DNA of 64,000 nt from Vogesella mureinivorans (GCF_007644035.1 NZ_VMTV02000464.1:1-64000); one strand, 5' to 3'. Positions 52,759-60,682 are shown, counted from the stretch's first letter. Notes: generated by a model from the letters alone, not told the origin. Program-made: numbers and translations.

Positions 52759-53021
52759 GCGTCCATAGCGAAATAGGTAGACGCAAGGGACTTAAAGATT
52801 GAGCGCCGGGAGGCGAAAGAGAACGCGTGAATGGCGTCAAATTCAGCGAAGCCTCGGCCTCCGTGGAACGTGCAGAGACTTGATGGTGCCGACCGACGGC
52901 CATGCGCTACGGTAAAGGCAAAGTCCAGACCACGAACACCAGAGCGATGGCGGCGACAGCCGAAGTGGTAAGAAAATCCCTCGACTTCGTCGTGCCTATT
53001 CGATTTTGGCTGGACGCACCA
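52759..53021 (+). tRNA. tRNA-Leu (UAA) split by a group I intron
   Basis: Exon 1 is 52759-52793, exon 2 is 52973-53021. Spliced, they give an 84-nt tRNA-Leu: acceptor GCGTCCA / TGGACGC (perfect), D stem GCG/CGC with GG in the loop, anticodon stem AGGGA / TCCCT with loop CTTAAAA (anticodon UAA), long variable arm CGAC-TTC-GTCG, and encoded CCA. The T arm is weak: TTCGATT loop but one T-T mismatch and an A-T pair at the loop instead of G-C. It differs from host tRNA-Leu(UAA) except around the anticodon arm. It may be functional or slightly decayed. Confidence 0.85.
52794..52972 (+). ncRNA. Group I intron (IC3-like) in the tRNA-Leu anticodon loop
   Basis: 179 nt, no open frame. It splits U34 from A35, the same position as the cyanobacterial tRNA-Leu(UAA) intron, ends in G, and has a P1-like pairing of exon CTT with GAG (52801-52803; U-G at the splice site). 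The core resembles the Azoarcus tRNA-Ile intron: the P4 region TCAAATTCAGCGAAGCC (52837-52853), R region GTGCAGAGACTT (52870-52881), S region GGCAAAGTCCAGAC (52917-52930). P7 pairs GACTT with AAGTC and P3 pairs GGCGTC with GGTGCC, both differing from Azoarcus by compensating changes. Comparison is from memory. Confidence 0.85.
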
Positions 53022-53482
53022 GTACCTCAGGTCTGGAGATTGCTTCTGTTTAGTTTAGTAGATGCTGCAGCGCGACATTGTGTGCCATGCTGGAGACACG
53101 TTCTAGCCCTTTCCCGTCGCTCACTTGCAGCGTCTCATCCCGTCAAGGGGACGTGGAATAAATGGAGGGGACCCGCCCGAAGGGCGGGGCGTAGGCCGTT
53201 TATGCCGCGAAAGCCCCTTGATCGGGCACGGATTCAAAGTACGCTAGTCCAAGGGGTTGCTAGCGGCCTCACTGCTGGCAATCCCTTGGAGACCCAATGG
53301 CGGCCAGTGTTCAGTAGTGCTCCATCATCGCGGAGCGTCCTGGTGGGTGGTGCTAAAGCTGCTTGATGTTGTGCGGAAGTATGCTTTGAGGATGCTTGGT
53401 TGAGTTTGGATCGCGGGCTAGCACTGACGCTGTTTATAGATAAGTGGCACTCTATTTGATTGATCTATATAAGGAGATGTGT
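53022..53482. other. Non-coding stretch upstream of the kinase unit
   Basis: No convincing gene. A GC-rich hairpin CCCGCCC-GAA-GGGCGGG lies near 53168-53185. The 60 bp before 53483 are AT-rich and should hold the promoter of the two-gene unit. Confidence 0.5.
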
Positions 53483-53938
53483 ATGAAGACGATAGGAATT
53501 AGAGCTGCACCAAAGGTGGTGACATTTGCCATTTATGATGTCGAGCAAAATTCAATTGTCAACGTCGAAGAGATCAAAATCCCTGCTGCCTTCTCCACTC
53601 CCGATGCACTCAAATATTTGAGACTCAACCTTTTGGACATTATTCGAGAATATGAAGTGGAGCGTGCGGGTATTCGTGTCACGGAACCAAATGCTCAGTC
53701 TATGAGAATTGAGCGAATCCAGATTGAGGGTGTTATTCAAGAAGCCTTTGCTAGCAGTGATTTAAGGTCATATTACATTGGACAAATATCATCCATATCT
53801 AAAAGGCTTGGTTTGGACCGTGCCAGGTTTAAGCCGATAGTTGGTGGGGAGAATGATCTAGATATAGAAAATTGGGGGGGTATGAGTAAGGAGGAACGGG
53901 AAGCCATTCTGTGCGCAATAGGTGCTAAAGATGATTAA
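53483..53938 (+). CDS. Small RNase H/RuvC-like protein paired with a kinase
   Basis: 151 residues from the ATG at 53483 (AAGGAGATG upstream). The N-terminus MKTIGIRAAPKVVTFAIYD has the beta-hairpin pattern of RNase H-fold/RuvC-like proteins, but the usual first aspartate is replaced by arginine. Later AGIRVTEPNAQSMRIERIQ and LGLDRARFKPI suit an alpha-beta fold. An inactive or recognition role is possible. The stop overlaps the kinase ATG (ATGATTAA), so the two act together. The family assignment is tentative. Confidence 0.7.
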   Translation: MKTIGIRAAPKVVTFAIYDVEQNSIVNVEEIKIPAAFSTPDALKYLRLNLLDIIREYEVERAGIRVTEPNAQSMRIERIQIEGVIQEAFASSDLRSYYIGQISSISKRLGLDRARFKPIVGGENDLDIENWGGMSKEEREAILCAIGAKDD

Positions 53939-54974
53939 GCCATACCAAAAAGCAGAGCTTACCTTCGACATCATTCGCGAGATTGGTCATGATGGACAGA
54001 ATTCGCAAACTTTTGTTGTACATGATCACCAGCTCAATGCGCAGATTGTCACGAAGAAAATTCGGAAGGATCGCCTAAATTCACCTAGCGATTTTTTCAC
54101 GGAGTCTCAATCCCTATATACCAGCGCACATTCAAATGTAGTACAGGTCCATTACGCCTGCTTTGACGATGAACATGTTTATGTGGCAATGCCTTACTAT
54201 GAGAACGGTTCGTTGAAAGACCTCCTCTCTAGGCAGAGTTTAACTGTTCGCCAGATTGTCGCCATCGGCTCGCAGATTTTGGCGGGATTGCACAATATTC
54301 ACTCAAAAAAACTAATTCATTTCGACGTTAAGCCAGATAATATTCTTTTTTCCCAGCGATGGGATGCACTCGTTTCCGATTTCGGCCAAGCAAAGCAAAT
54401 GAACTATTCAGGCATAGCGGCTCAAGATCGACACTATGGCAAGATGATCCCTCCCGAAGCCCTGACTACGGATCATTTTGACCGCACCTTTGATATCTAC
54501 CAGTTTGGCCTAACACTTTACCGGATGTGCAATGGTAATGAGCATTTTTATAGACAATTTGGTAAATATGGCCCTTCTCACAATTTTGATCGAGATGCCT
54601 TCAGGTTTGACCTGAGAAATGCTAGATTCCCAGATCGAACGGACTTCTTGCCTCATATTCCTGCGGCTCTGCGAAAAGTCATCAAAAAGTGCCTTGAGGT
54701 TAACCCGGCTGAGCGCTATCAGTCAGCAATCGATGTTGCGAACGCCATGGCGGGGATCGATGGGAACTGTCTGGATTGGCACCTGGTCACGCATCCAGAT
54801 AAGAAGGTCTGGACAAAAAGCGATAATGGGACAGCTTATGAGTTGTTGATCGATGCAGAGGGGAACTCGGTCTGCTACAAATCGGTCAACGGCGGGCAAA
54901 AACGTCGAGTGACTACTCTATGTAAGGAAAACGTCACAGACGCAGAGCTTAAAAAAATTTTTACGGACTATTAA
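53931..54974 (+). CDS. Serine/threonine protein kinase
   Basis: 347 residues. An eukaryotic-like kinase domain covers about 10-275: beta-3 lysine in IVTKKI, catalytic loop HFDVKPDN, DFG motif SDFGQAK, and PPEAL as the APE-type motif. The glycine loop is poor. The C-terminal 70 residues (WHLVTHPDKKVWTKSDN...) form a separate small domain without membrane segment. Both genes have lower GC than the phage or host. A cargo kinase with a nucleic-acid-fold partner is reminiscent of phage-defence systems, but this exact pair I do not recognise. Confidence 0.85.
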   Translation: MIKPYQKAELTFDIIREIGHDGQNSQTFVVHDHQLNAQIVTKKIRKDRLNSPSDFFTESQSLYTSAHSNVVQVHYACFDDEHVYVAMPYYENGSLKDLLSRQSLTVRQIVAIGSQILAGLHNIHSKKLIHFDVKPDNILFSQRWDALVSDFGQAKQMNYSGIAAQDRHYGKMIPPEALTTDHFDRTFDIYQFGLTLYRMCNGNEHFYRQFGKYGPSHNFDRDAFRFDLRNARFPDRTDFLPHIPAALRKVIKKCLEVNPAERYQSAIDVANAMAGIDGNCLDWHLVTHPDKKVWTKSDNGTAYELLIDAEGNSVCYKSVNGGQKRRVTTLCKENVTDAELKKIFTDY

Positions 54975-55319
54975 TCAGAATGGTGAAAAATCGGCCTGTC
55001 GAATATGTGAAGCGTTCGGACCTTCCGGTTCGAGCGCCCCACATTGATAATCATTCTGCGGGCTCAATCTGCCAGCCGAGCAGGAGAAATTTTTCTGAGG
55101 CTAAGATTGACCAGAATTTTTACTTCACTTTCTTTTCTGAAACGACAACAAAGCGCAGGTAGTGTCACATCAGGTCATGTTTTCATAAAATCTAGTGTGT
55201 CAACCAACAGTCAACGCCATTGACGGATAATGGCGGATCATGGCGACATGCCCTGCACGAAGTCCTCACAAACTAAGCCATTGGCGATCAATGGGGGATA
55301 ATGGCGGGCGACTCATGGA
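54975..55319. other. Right-end non-coding region of the element
   Basis: No gene supported. It holds the right arm-type pair (55197-55216) and two related blocks, GCCATTGACGGATAATGGCGG (about 55215-55236) and GCCATTGGCGATCAATGG... (about 55277-55308), with inverted CCAT/ATGG parts; they may be integrase or excisionase sites. Confidence 0.5.
55197..55216. promoter_or_regulatory. Possible right arm-type integrase sites
   Basis: GTGTCAACCAACAGTCAACG resembles the pair at 41011-41030 next to the other end. Confidence 0.5.
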
Positions 55320-55373
55320 ACTTAAAATCCCTCGACTTCGGTTGTGCCGGTTCGACCCCGGCCCGGGGCACCA
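55320..55373 (+). repeat. attR core of the integrated element
   Basis: 54 bp identical to the 3' part of tRNA-Leu (40897-40950), lacking the 5' tRNA half. This is the displaced original target end. Confidence 0.93.
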
Positions 55374-55659
55374 GCCAGATAAATCAAGGCTTCCAGCATT
55401 GCTGGGGGCCTTTTTTTATTGCTGTCCATACCGTCTCGTGTGCAAAATGATTGCACATGCATTGCACACCAGAGGCGACCTGTAGCGATCGCACAACCAG
55501 CTAATGGGCGGTGGCAGGTTCAGATCAGGCGGCAAGAGCTGAAACCAGACCGTGTCTATGACACGAAAAAGAGTTGGCTCAGCACGCAGGATGGGTGACG
55601 CGCAGCGCAACCCATCATCGCTTTGGGGTTGATTGATGGGTGACGGCACAAGTGCCTTC
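55374..55659. other. Region after attR with a long hairpin
   Basis: No gene supported. TGGGTGACGGCAC / GTGCCTTCACCCA (55637-55664) forms a 13-bp stem with one mismatch; a related TGGGTGACGCGCAGCG block lies near 55594. A hairpin AGGCTTCCAGCATTGCTGGGGGCCTTTTTTT near 55387-55417 may be a terminator. Confidence 0.5.
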
Positions 55660-56173
55660 ACCCATCTTACGCGCTTACCGTTGTGCGACCTGGTGAGTAG
55701 TGGGCAGCTTGTTGGGAAGAGCGTGATATCGAGCGTGCCGAGTGGCGAATCCTGCCGAGCGTATGAAGATGCGGCAACCCCATATCGTGCCCTTGTCCCG
55801 TCAGGCGCTGGCCCTGCTGGTCACACTGCAGCCGCTAACCGAGCGCGATGCTTTGCTATTCCCGGCCATGACTGACCACGCCAAGCCAATAAGTGAAAAC
55901 ACGCTGAGCTACGCAATTGGGCGCATGGGCTATCAAGTGGTGGCCACCCCGCACGGCTTCCGTACGCTGGCTTCTACCACGCTGAATGAAGAGGGTTTCG
56001 ACCTCAATGTCATTGAATATCAGCTTGCGCATGCTGAGCGCAACAAGGTGCGGGCTGCGTATCATCGTGCTGAGTACCTAGACGAGCGCCGCAAGATGAT
56101 GCAGTTGTGGGCTGATTTTCTGGGTATTCAGCAGGGCGTGAATGTAAGGCCGGTGAACTTCAAAAGGGCATAG
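55660..56173 (+). pseudogene. Broken P4-type integrase
   Basis: The C-terminal catalytic part of a P4-like tyrosine recombinase survives: LTVVRPGE (first arginine), then an in-frame TAG, DIERAEWRI, a one-base frameshift, PAERMKMRQPHIVPLS, TPHGFRTLASTTLNE and the AHAERNKVRAAYHRAEY segment with the tyrosine. The N-terminal two thirds are missing. It shows that tRNA-Leu was used earlier by another element. Confidence 0.9.
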
Positions 56174-56254
56174 GGAGGTTCTGTTCCGCCCTTGCCTCGG
56201 TTGGCATTTCAATGCTGTTATAATTACAGTTCACTTTCTATACGTTGAAACGTC

Positions 56255-56644
56255 ATGCCGCTCAAGTACCAGCCAAAAGAGAAAGTAGTTGTGATGTGTG
56301 ACTTCTCGGGTTTTGTTGTCCCAGAGATGGTGAAGACGCGTCCTGTGGTTGTGCTTGCAAAGCACAAGCACAACTCTAAGCTGGTGACGGTGGTCCCGTT
56401 GAGTACGACGGCACCTTTGGAGCTTGAAGAGCATCATCACGAGATGAGCGAAAACCCATTGCCGGATAAGGTAGAGGTTTGTTGGGCTAAGTGCGATATG
56501 GTGTATACGGTTTCACTCGATAGGCTTGATCGCTACAAGTATCGGGATGCTGCCGGCGAGCGGGTCTATGTTGCTCCGTCGATTGGTGATGAGGACTTTG
56601 AGGCCATTCGCGTGGCAGTCATGTGTGCGTTGCGCTTAAGATAG
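56255..56644 (+). CDS. PemK/MazF family toxin-like protein
   Basis: 129 residues with features of PemK/MazF endoribonucleases: MCDFSGFVVPEMVKTRPVVVLA at the start and VVPLSTTAP in the second strand region. The C-terminal half (VCWAKCDMVYTVSLDRLDRYK) carries the usual hydrophobic strand and basic residues. No antitoxin gene is next to it, so the cognate partner is missing or distant. TATAAT lies at 56219-56224. Confidence 0.82.
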   Translation: MPLKYQPKEKVVVMCDFSGFVVPEMVKTRPVVVLAKHKHNSKLVTVVPLSTTAPLELEEHHHEMSENPLPDKVEVCWAKCDMVYTVSLDRLDRYKYRDAAGERVYVAPSIGDEDFEAIRVAVMCALRLR

Positions 56645-57127
56645 CTATTTCTCGTCGGGTAATTGCTATAAACAATTGGCCTTGATCTATGTGTTTGGTT
56701 ATATTTGAGGCGTACCCGAAAGGGGCTTGTGAGACTTTCTGAAAAGAAAGCCAAGCCGGCATCATGCGATGACAAGCAAGCCGGTTTGTGAAATGAGGGC
56801 GCTTCGGCGCCCTTTGTCACTTCTGTAGTTCCCTTCATGGTGCTCATCTGCGCTGCTATGTGCGTGGATGCTCAGTTCTCCTTGGTGCATCAGGCTCACG
56901 TGATGTTGTGAGCCCTGTGCATCCAGTTCTCAAGTGGCCAGACCGAACAGTACGGCTTACTTTCTCTTTTTACTTCTTTGGCATTCTTGCTGATTGATAC
57001 TCTTAGAGTGATCGGATAGTCTTTGTGCAATCAGTTGGCTTGGTGCGGTAGGTATCTCTGCCGGAACTGGGCACCAAGTCGCGTACTTGCGACTTTTTCG
57101 TGGTGACTTACATCTACCAAAGAGCCT
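56645..57127. other. Gene-free stretch after the toxin gene
   Basis: No coding sequence supported. A likely terminator hairpin GGGCGC-TTC-GGCGCCC then TTTGT lies near 56798-56818, and a second inverted repeat GGCTCA...TGAGCC near 56889-56912. Confidence 0.5.
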
Positions 57128-57538
57128 ATGCAGCAAGAGTTCAATAGCCAGCGAATAGAAGAACCAATCGTGGTGCCTGACTTGATGAATGGACAGACGA
57201 TTGCGATGCTTCAGACAGTTTATCCTTTGTCTGAGGCTGATTTTGTCCGTCTCAACAGCGGTGCATCCAAGACAGACGCTGCAGCCGTGATGATATTTTC
57301 CGGTGTCGTCGGCTATGTAATCGGTTTGGGTCCAAAGTTGGAAACGCTTCTAATGGGAAGTGCTCCTGTCATGAGTAGTGCTGAGATAAAGACAATTACA
57401 GTGTGGGGTCTTTTCTCACTTGTGATTTATGGGTTGGGCTATCTGTTACCAAGTGAACGCAAGAAAGTCATGAAAAAGTTATCGTCTCATTTCGAGGCTG
57501 CCAAGTCGACTCAGCATAATTCTGGAGATAGGAAGTGA
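57128..57538 (+). CDS. Unknown two-helix membrane protein
   Basis: 136 residues: a soluble N-terminal 50 residues (NSQRIEEPIVVPDLMNGQT), two hydrophobic segments (AAAVMIFSGVVGYVIGLGP; TITVWGLFSLVIYGLGYLLP) and a basic C-terminus. Its stop overlaps the GTG start of the next gene. Lower GC than the host. No family recognised. Confidence 0.75.
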   Translation: MQQEFNSQRIEEPIVVPDLMNGQTIAMLQTVYPLSEADFVRLNSGASKTDAAAVMIFSGVVGYVIGLGPKLETLLMGSAPVMSSAEIKTITVWGLFSLVIYGLGYLLPSERKKVMKKLSSHFEAAKSTQHNSGDRK

Positions 57539-57984
57539 TTACTACTGACAGTCTCCCTCAAGCATACAAGCCTTATCAGCAGCTAACACTATGTTCAAAC
57601 AGCTTGGTAGGCGGTGGGCATCTAGTCAAAATTGGTGAATTTCTGCCCTTGCTTATTGGTCAAGGCCCTACTCCCCAAGTCTGGTTGCAAGCGCCATCTG
57701 ATGCCTCTGGTAAGACATTTGTCGTGTTGATAAATGCTTCTGTTCCAATGCATCCAGCCATGTCAGTAACTACTGAAAATGGAGCACTGGTGATCTATGC
57801 CGCGGGTAAGCTCGTCTTGCGGGTGCGGCAACAAAGTGAAGATCAAGCCGAAGTAGAAGAGTTAGATCTGAGGCCCATCGGTTTTAACATTTTCGGCGAT
57901 AGAAAATCGCTTAATGCCGGAGGTGTTCATATGTCTAGCAACTCGTTCGTAGGGGGCGGTACGCTTCTCGCATTTGGTAGCTAA
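57535..57984 (+). CDS. Unknown soluble beta-rich protein coupled to a membrane protein
   Basis: 149 residues with a GTG start overlapping the previous stop (GTGA). NSLVGGGHL near the start and NSFVGGGTL near the end form an internal repeat, suggesting a symmetric beta fold; VWLQAPSDASGKTFVVLINAS is strand-like. No motif points to a function. The coupled pair may be a small accessory or defence module. Confidence 0.7.
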   Translation: MITTDSLPQAYKPYQQLTLCSNSLVGGGHLVKIGEFLPLLIGQGPTPQVWLQAPSDASGKTFVVLINASVPMHPAMSVTTENGALVIYAAGKLVLRVRQQSEDQAEVEELDLRPIGFNIFGDRKSLNAGGVHMSSNSFVGGGTLLAFGS

Positions 57985-58188
57985 TGGTGTTGCAATAGGG
58001 TAAGCCGTACCACCTCGCCGTCAATGATAGTGCTTGGCGGGTCTACCACCCCACGCGGCCAACCCCGTCTTTTACCCCGCCGTTACCACTCATCTGCCTG
58101 TCTTGCTCCCTTCACACCCGCGTCACGCTGCCGTCACCGTGGCGCTTTACCGTAGCGGCTTCCTTTTTTGTTTCCGGAGCTGTCTGCA

Positions 58189-59565
58189 ATGAAACCCCTG
58201 TTCGGCCTGACGCTGGCCCTGGCTTGTTGTGTAACCGCTGCCCACGCGCAGCAGGCGGTGGAGGCCACGTTGGCCGGCCACGCCGTGGTGCCGTTTAATA
58301 CCGTGGCTACGCCGCCGGCGGATGCGGGGGCGTTTTTTGCCACTTCGGGCAAGTTTGCCAACGGCAAGCGCGTACGTAACGAGGTGCTGGGGTCGGAAGC
58401 GGCCAACACCTTTGTGGGCGACCCCAAGTACCCGCGTGCGTCGGGCGGGGCGCTGCCGGTAAAAGGGCAGGCGGTGCAGGGCTTTTCCGGCATTGCCATG
58501 CTGGATCGCAACCATTACCTGACGCTCACCGATAACGGCTTTGGCAACAAGATCAACTCGCAGGACGCGCTGCTGATGGTGCACCGCGTGGCGGTGGACT
58601 GGGCCAAGGGCAGCACCCGGCTGCAGGGCACTACCTTCCTGCACGACCCGGATCGCAAGGTGCCGTTTGCCATCCAGAACGAAGCCAGCGCCAAGCGCTA
58701 CCTCACCGGTGTCGATTTCGACGTGGAGTCGCTGCAGCTGGTGGGCAAGGAAATGTGGATCGGTGACGAGTTCGGCCCCTACCTGATTCGCGCCGACCTG
58801 GACGGCAAGGTGCTGGCGGTACACGAGATGAAAGCGGGCGACGTGGCCTACCGCTCGCCGGACCACTACCTGAACGGCCGCCTGGGCAACCTGCCTACCG
58901 ACAGCATTGGCAGCTGGAACGTGCGCCGCTCTGGCGGCTTCGAGCCGATGGCCAAATCGCCGGATGGCAGCAAACTGTACCCGGCGCTGGAATGGCCGGC
59001 CTTTGACGCGGCCAGCAAGGGTTTCGAGCGTGCGGCCAACGGCAAGACCTTTACCCGCATCTTTGAGTTTGACGTGGCGGCTGGCCGCTACACCGGCAAG
59101 CAATGGAAGTACCAGTTTGAGCAAGACGGCAATGTGATGGCCGACTTCCAGCTGCTGGACGCCAGCACCGGCCTGTTGATCGAGCGTGACGACAGCAGCG
59201 AGGGCCTGGGCCAGGTGTGTGCCGGCGAGATGACGCGCACCGACTGCTTTAACAAACCGGCGGCTTTCAAGCGCGTGTACAAGATCGACCTGGCGCAGGT
59301 GGACGCCGACGGCTTTGTGAAGAAGGTGGCCTATATCGACCTGACCCGCATTGCCGACCCTAAACGTGCGTCGCGTTACAGCGATGCCAGTGGCCGTTTC
59401 GGCCTGCCGCACCTGGGGCCGGAAGGGCTGGCGCTGGTGGATGGCCAGCATATCGTGTTGGTGAACGACAATAACTTTCCGTACTCATCTGGCCGCCAGC
59501 TGGGCAAACCGGACGACAACGAGCTGACGCTGCTGGATATCAAGGCGCTGATCGACGCGCGTTAA
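58189..59565 (+). CDS. Secreted esterase-like phytase family protein
   Basis: 458 residues with signal peptide MKPLFGLTLALACCVTAAHA and an esterase-like phytase domain (PF13449 type) over the rest: FSGIAMLDRNHYLTLTDNGFG, WIGDEFGPYLIRADLDGK, GLPHLGPEGLALVDG and LVNDNNFPYSSGR. A beta propeller with phosphatase or esterase activity is likely, in the periplasm or outside. It is the first clear chromosomal gene right of the accessory region. Confidence 0.9.
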   Translation: MKPLFGLTLALACCVTAAHAQQAVEATLAGHAVVPFNTVATPPADAGAFFATSGKFANGKRVRNEVLGSEAANTFVGDPKYPRASGGALPVKGQAVQGFSGIAMLDRNHYLTLTDNGFGNKINSQDALLMVHRVAVDWAKGSTRLQGTTFLHDPDRKVPFAIQNEASAKRYLTGVDFDVESLQLVGKEMWIGDEFGPYLIRADLDGKVLAVHEMKAGDVAYRSPDHYLNGRLGNLPTDSIGSWNVRRSGGFEPMAKSPDGSKLYPALEWPAFDAASKGFERAANGKTFTRIFEFDVAAGRYTGKQWKYQFEQDGNVMADFQLLDASTGLLIERDDSSEGLGQVCAGEMTRTDCFNKPAAFKRVYKIDLAQVDADGFVKKVAYIDLTRIADPKRASRYSDASGRFGLPHLGPEGLALVDGQHIVLVNDNNFPYSSGRQLGKPDDNELTLLDIKALIDAR

Positions 59566-59580
59566 GGCGGGTGCCACGCA

Positions 59581-59614
59581 ACAAGGCCCGGGCTGCAGGC
59601 AGCCCGGGCCTTGT
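59581..59614 (+). terminator. Hairpin after the phytase-like gene
   Basis: ACAAGGCCCGGGCT / AGCCCGGGCCTTGT, 14-bp perfect stem around 6 nt, with a weak T-tract. Confidence 0.75.
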
Positions 59615-59728
59615 TGCGTTTGCGCGCAAGCGCGGCCACGGTGGCGACAGCGTGTTTTTAACGTTGGCCGCAGGCATGACATGGTGTTGTTTCACCGGCA
59701 GCGTGCCGGGTATAAGGAGGGCAACACC

Positions 59729-60631
59729 ATGAAAAAGATACTGGCTTTACTGGGCCTGCTGCCGCTGGCGGTACAGGCCGCCGTGCCGCTGTTTGACGGC
59801 GTGCAGTCGGCAGAAAATCAGCTGCTTACGCAGTCTGGCCGCTGGTTTGTCAGCGGTGAAAACGGCGTGTTCGAGGGGCGTTTCGACGGGCGGGTGTACA
59901 GCAAGCAGCGGCTCACCGCGCGGCTGCTGAACGGCCAGGCGCACCAGTGCTATTTTCTGGGCATGACCGAGCGCCAGGGGCGGCTGTATACGGTGTGTAC
60001 CGACAATGCGCTGAACCCGTTTGCCACCAAGCGGTTGTTTGTGCTGAACCTGGCCGACCCGGCGGGCGAGCTGAACGAGATGTTCAACCCCACCGACGTG
60101 GCCTTGCCCAACGGCCTGGTCACGCTGCCGGATGGCAGCTTGCTGCTGGCCGACAGCGGCGCACCCCTGCTGCCGGGCAAGCTGCTGCGCTTTACCGTCA
60201 ATGCCCACGGCGCGGTGGATGGCCAGTCGGTGTATTACCGCTATGTGCTCAACAAGCCTAACGGCCTGAAGGTGGACGGCCAGCGCCTGTACGTGTCACT
60301 GAACCCGCTTACCTACGCCGGGCTGTCGCAGCTGCGCCGCTACACCCTGGGCGCGGCCGGGCCGCAGGATGGCACGGTGTTGTATAGCTCGTGGGGTTTT
60401 CTGGATGACTTTGCGCTGAGCAGTGATGGCGTGGTGGTGGCAGAGTTTCTGGCCGGGCGCATCAGCCATGTGAGCGAAAGCGGGCAGGTATTGCGCCAGG
60501 CGGATGTGGCACAGCCTACGTCGGCGCTGCTGTGGCACGGGGCCGGGGTGCCGGCGGGGGATGTCACGGTCACCGAGCGTGGCAGCGGCCGCCTGGTGCG
60601 CCTGGCCGGCTTTGGCGCCTGGCCACGCTAG
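59729..60631 (+). CDS. Secreted beta-propeller-like protein
   Basis: 300 residues with signal peptide MKKILALLGLLPLAVQA. Repeated blade-like stretches (ALPNGLVTLPDGSLLLADSGA; LNKPNGLKVDGQRLYVSLNP) recall SMP-30/gluconolactonase or NHL propellers. AAGGAGG precedes the ATG. No enzyme residues can be assigned. Confidence 0.78.
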   Translation: MKKILALLGLLPLAVQAAVPLFDGVQSAENQLLTQSGRWFVSGENGVFEGRFDGRVYSKQRLTARLLNGQAHQCYFLGMTERQGRLYTVCTDNALNPFATKRLFVLNLADPAGELNEMFNPTDVALPNGLVTLPDGSLLLADSGAPLLPGKLLRFTVNAHGAVDGQSVYYRYVLNKPNGLKVDGQRLYVSLNPLTYAGLSQLRRYTLGAAGPQDGTVLYSSWGFLDDFALSSDGVVVAEFLAGRISHVSESGQVLRQADVAQPTSALLWHGAGVPAGDVTVTERGSGRLVRLAGFGAWPR

Positions 60632-60653
60632 TTGGCCGCATTGGCCGGGTGAT

Positions 60654-60682
60654 AAAGGGGGCGCCTGATGGCCCCCTTTTTT
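60654..60682 (+). terminator. Intrinsic terminator
   Basis: AAAGGGGGC-GCCTGATG-GCCCCC followed by TTTTTT, between converging genes. Confidence 0.9.

Noticed and set aside
52902-53366. 154-codon open frame starting inside the intron
   Set aside because: It runs through the intron core and the tRNA 3' exon and shows no protein-like composition or ribosome site.
54980-55162. 60-codon open frame after the kinase gene
   Set aside because: No ribosome site, odd composition and no relation to the kinase unit. A possible T-arm-like GGTTCGAGCGCC inside it did not extend to a tRNA.
55633-55875. 80-codon open frame after attR
   Set aside because: It is an alternative frame of the decayed integrase; the homologous signal lies in the other frames.
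58000-58080. Possible outer att copy for the older remnant
   Set aside because: I found no stretch resembling the tRNA-Leu 3' end between 55374 and 58188, so the remnant's right boundary stays undefined.
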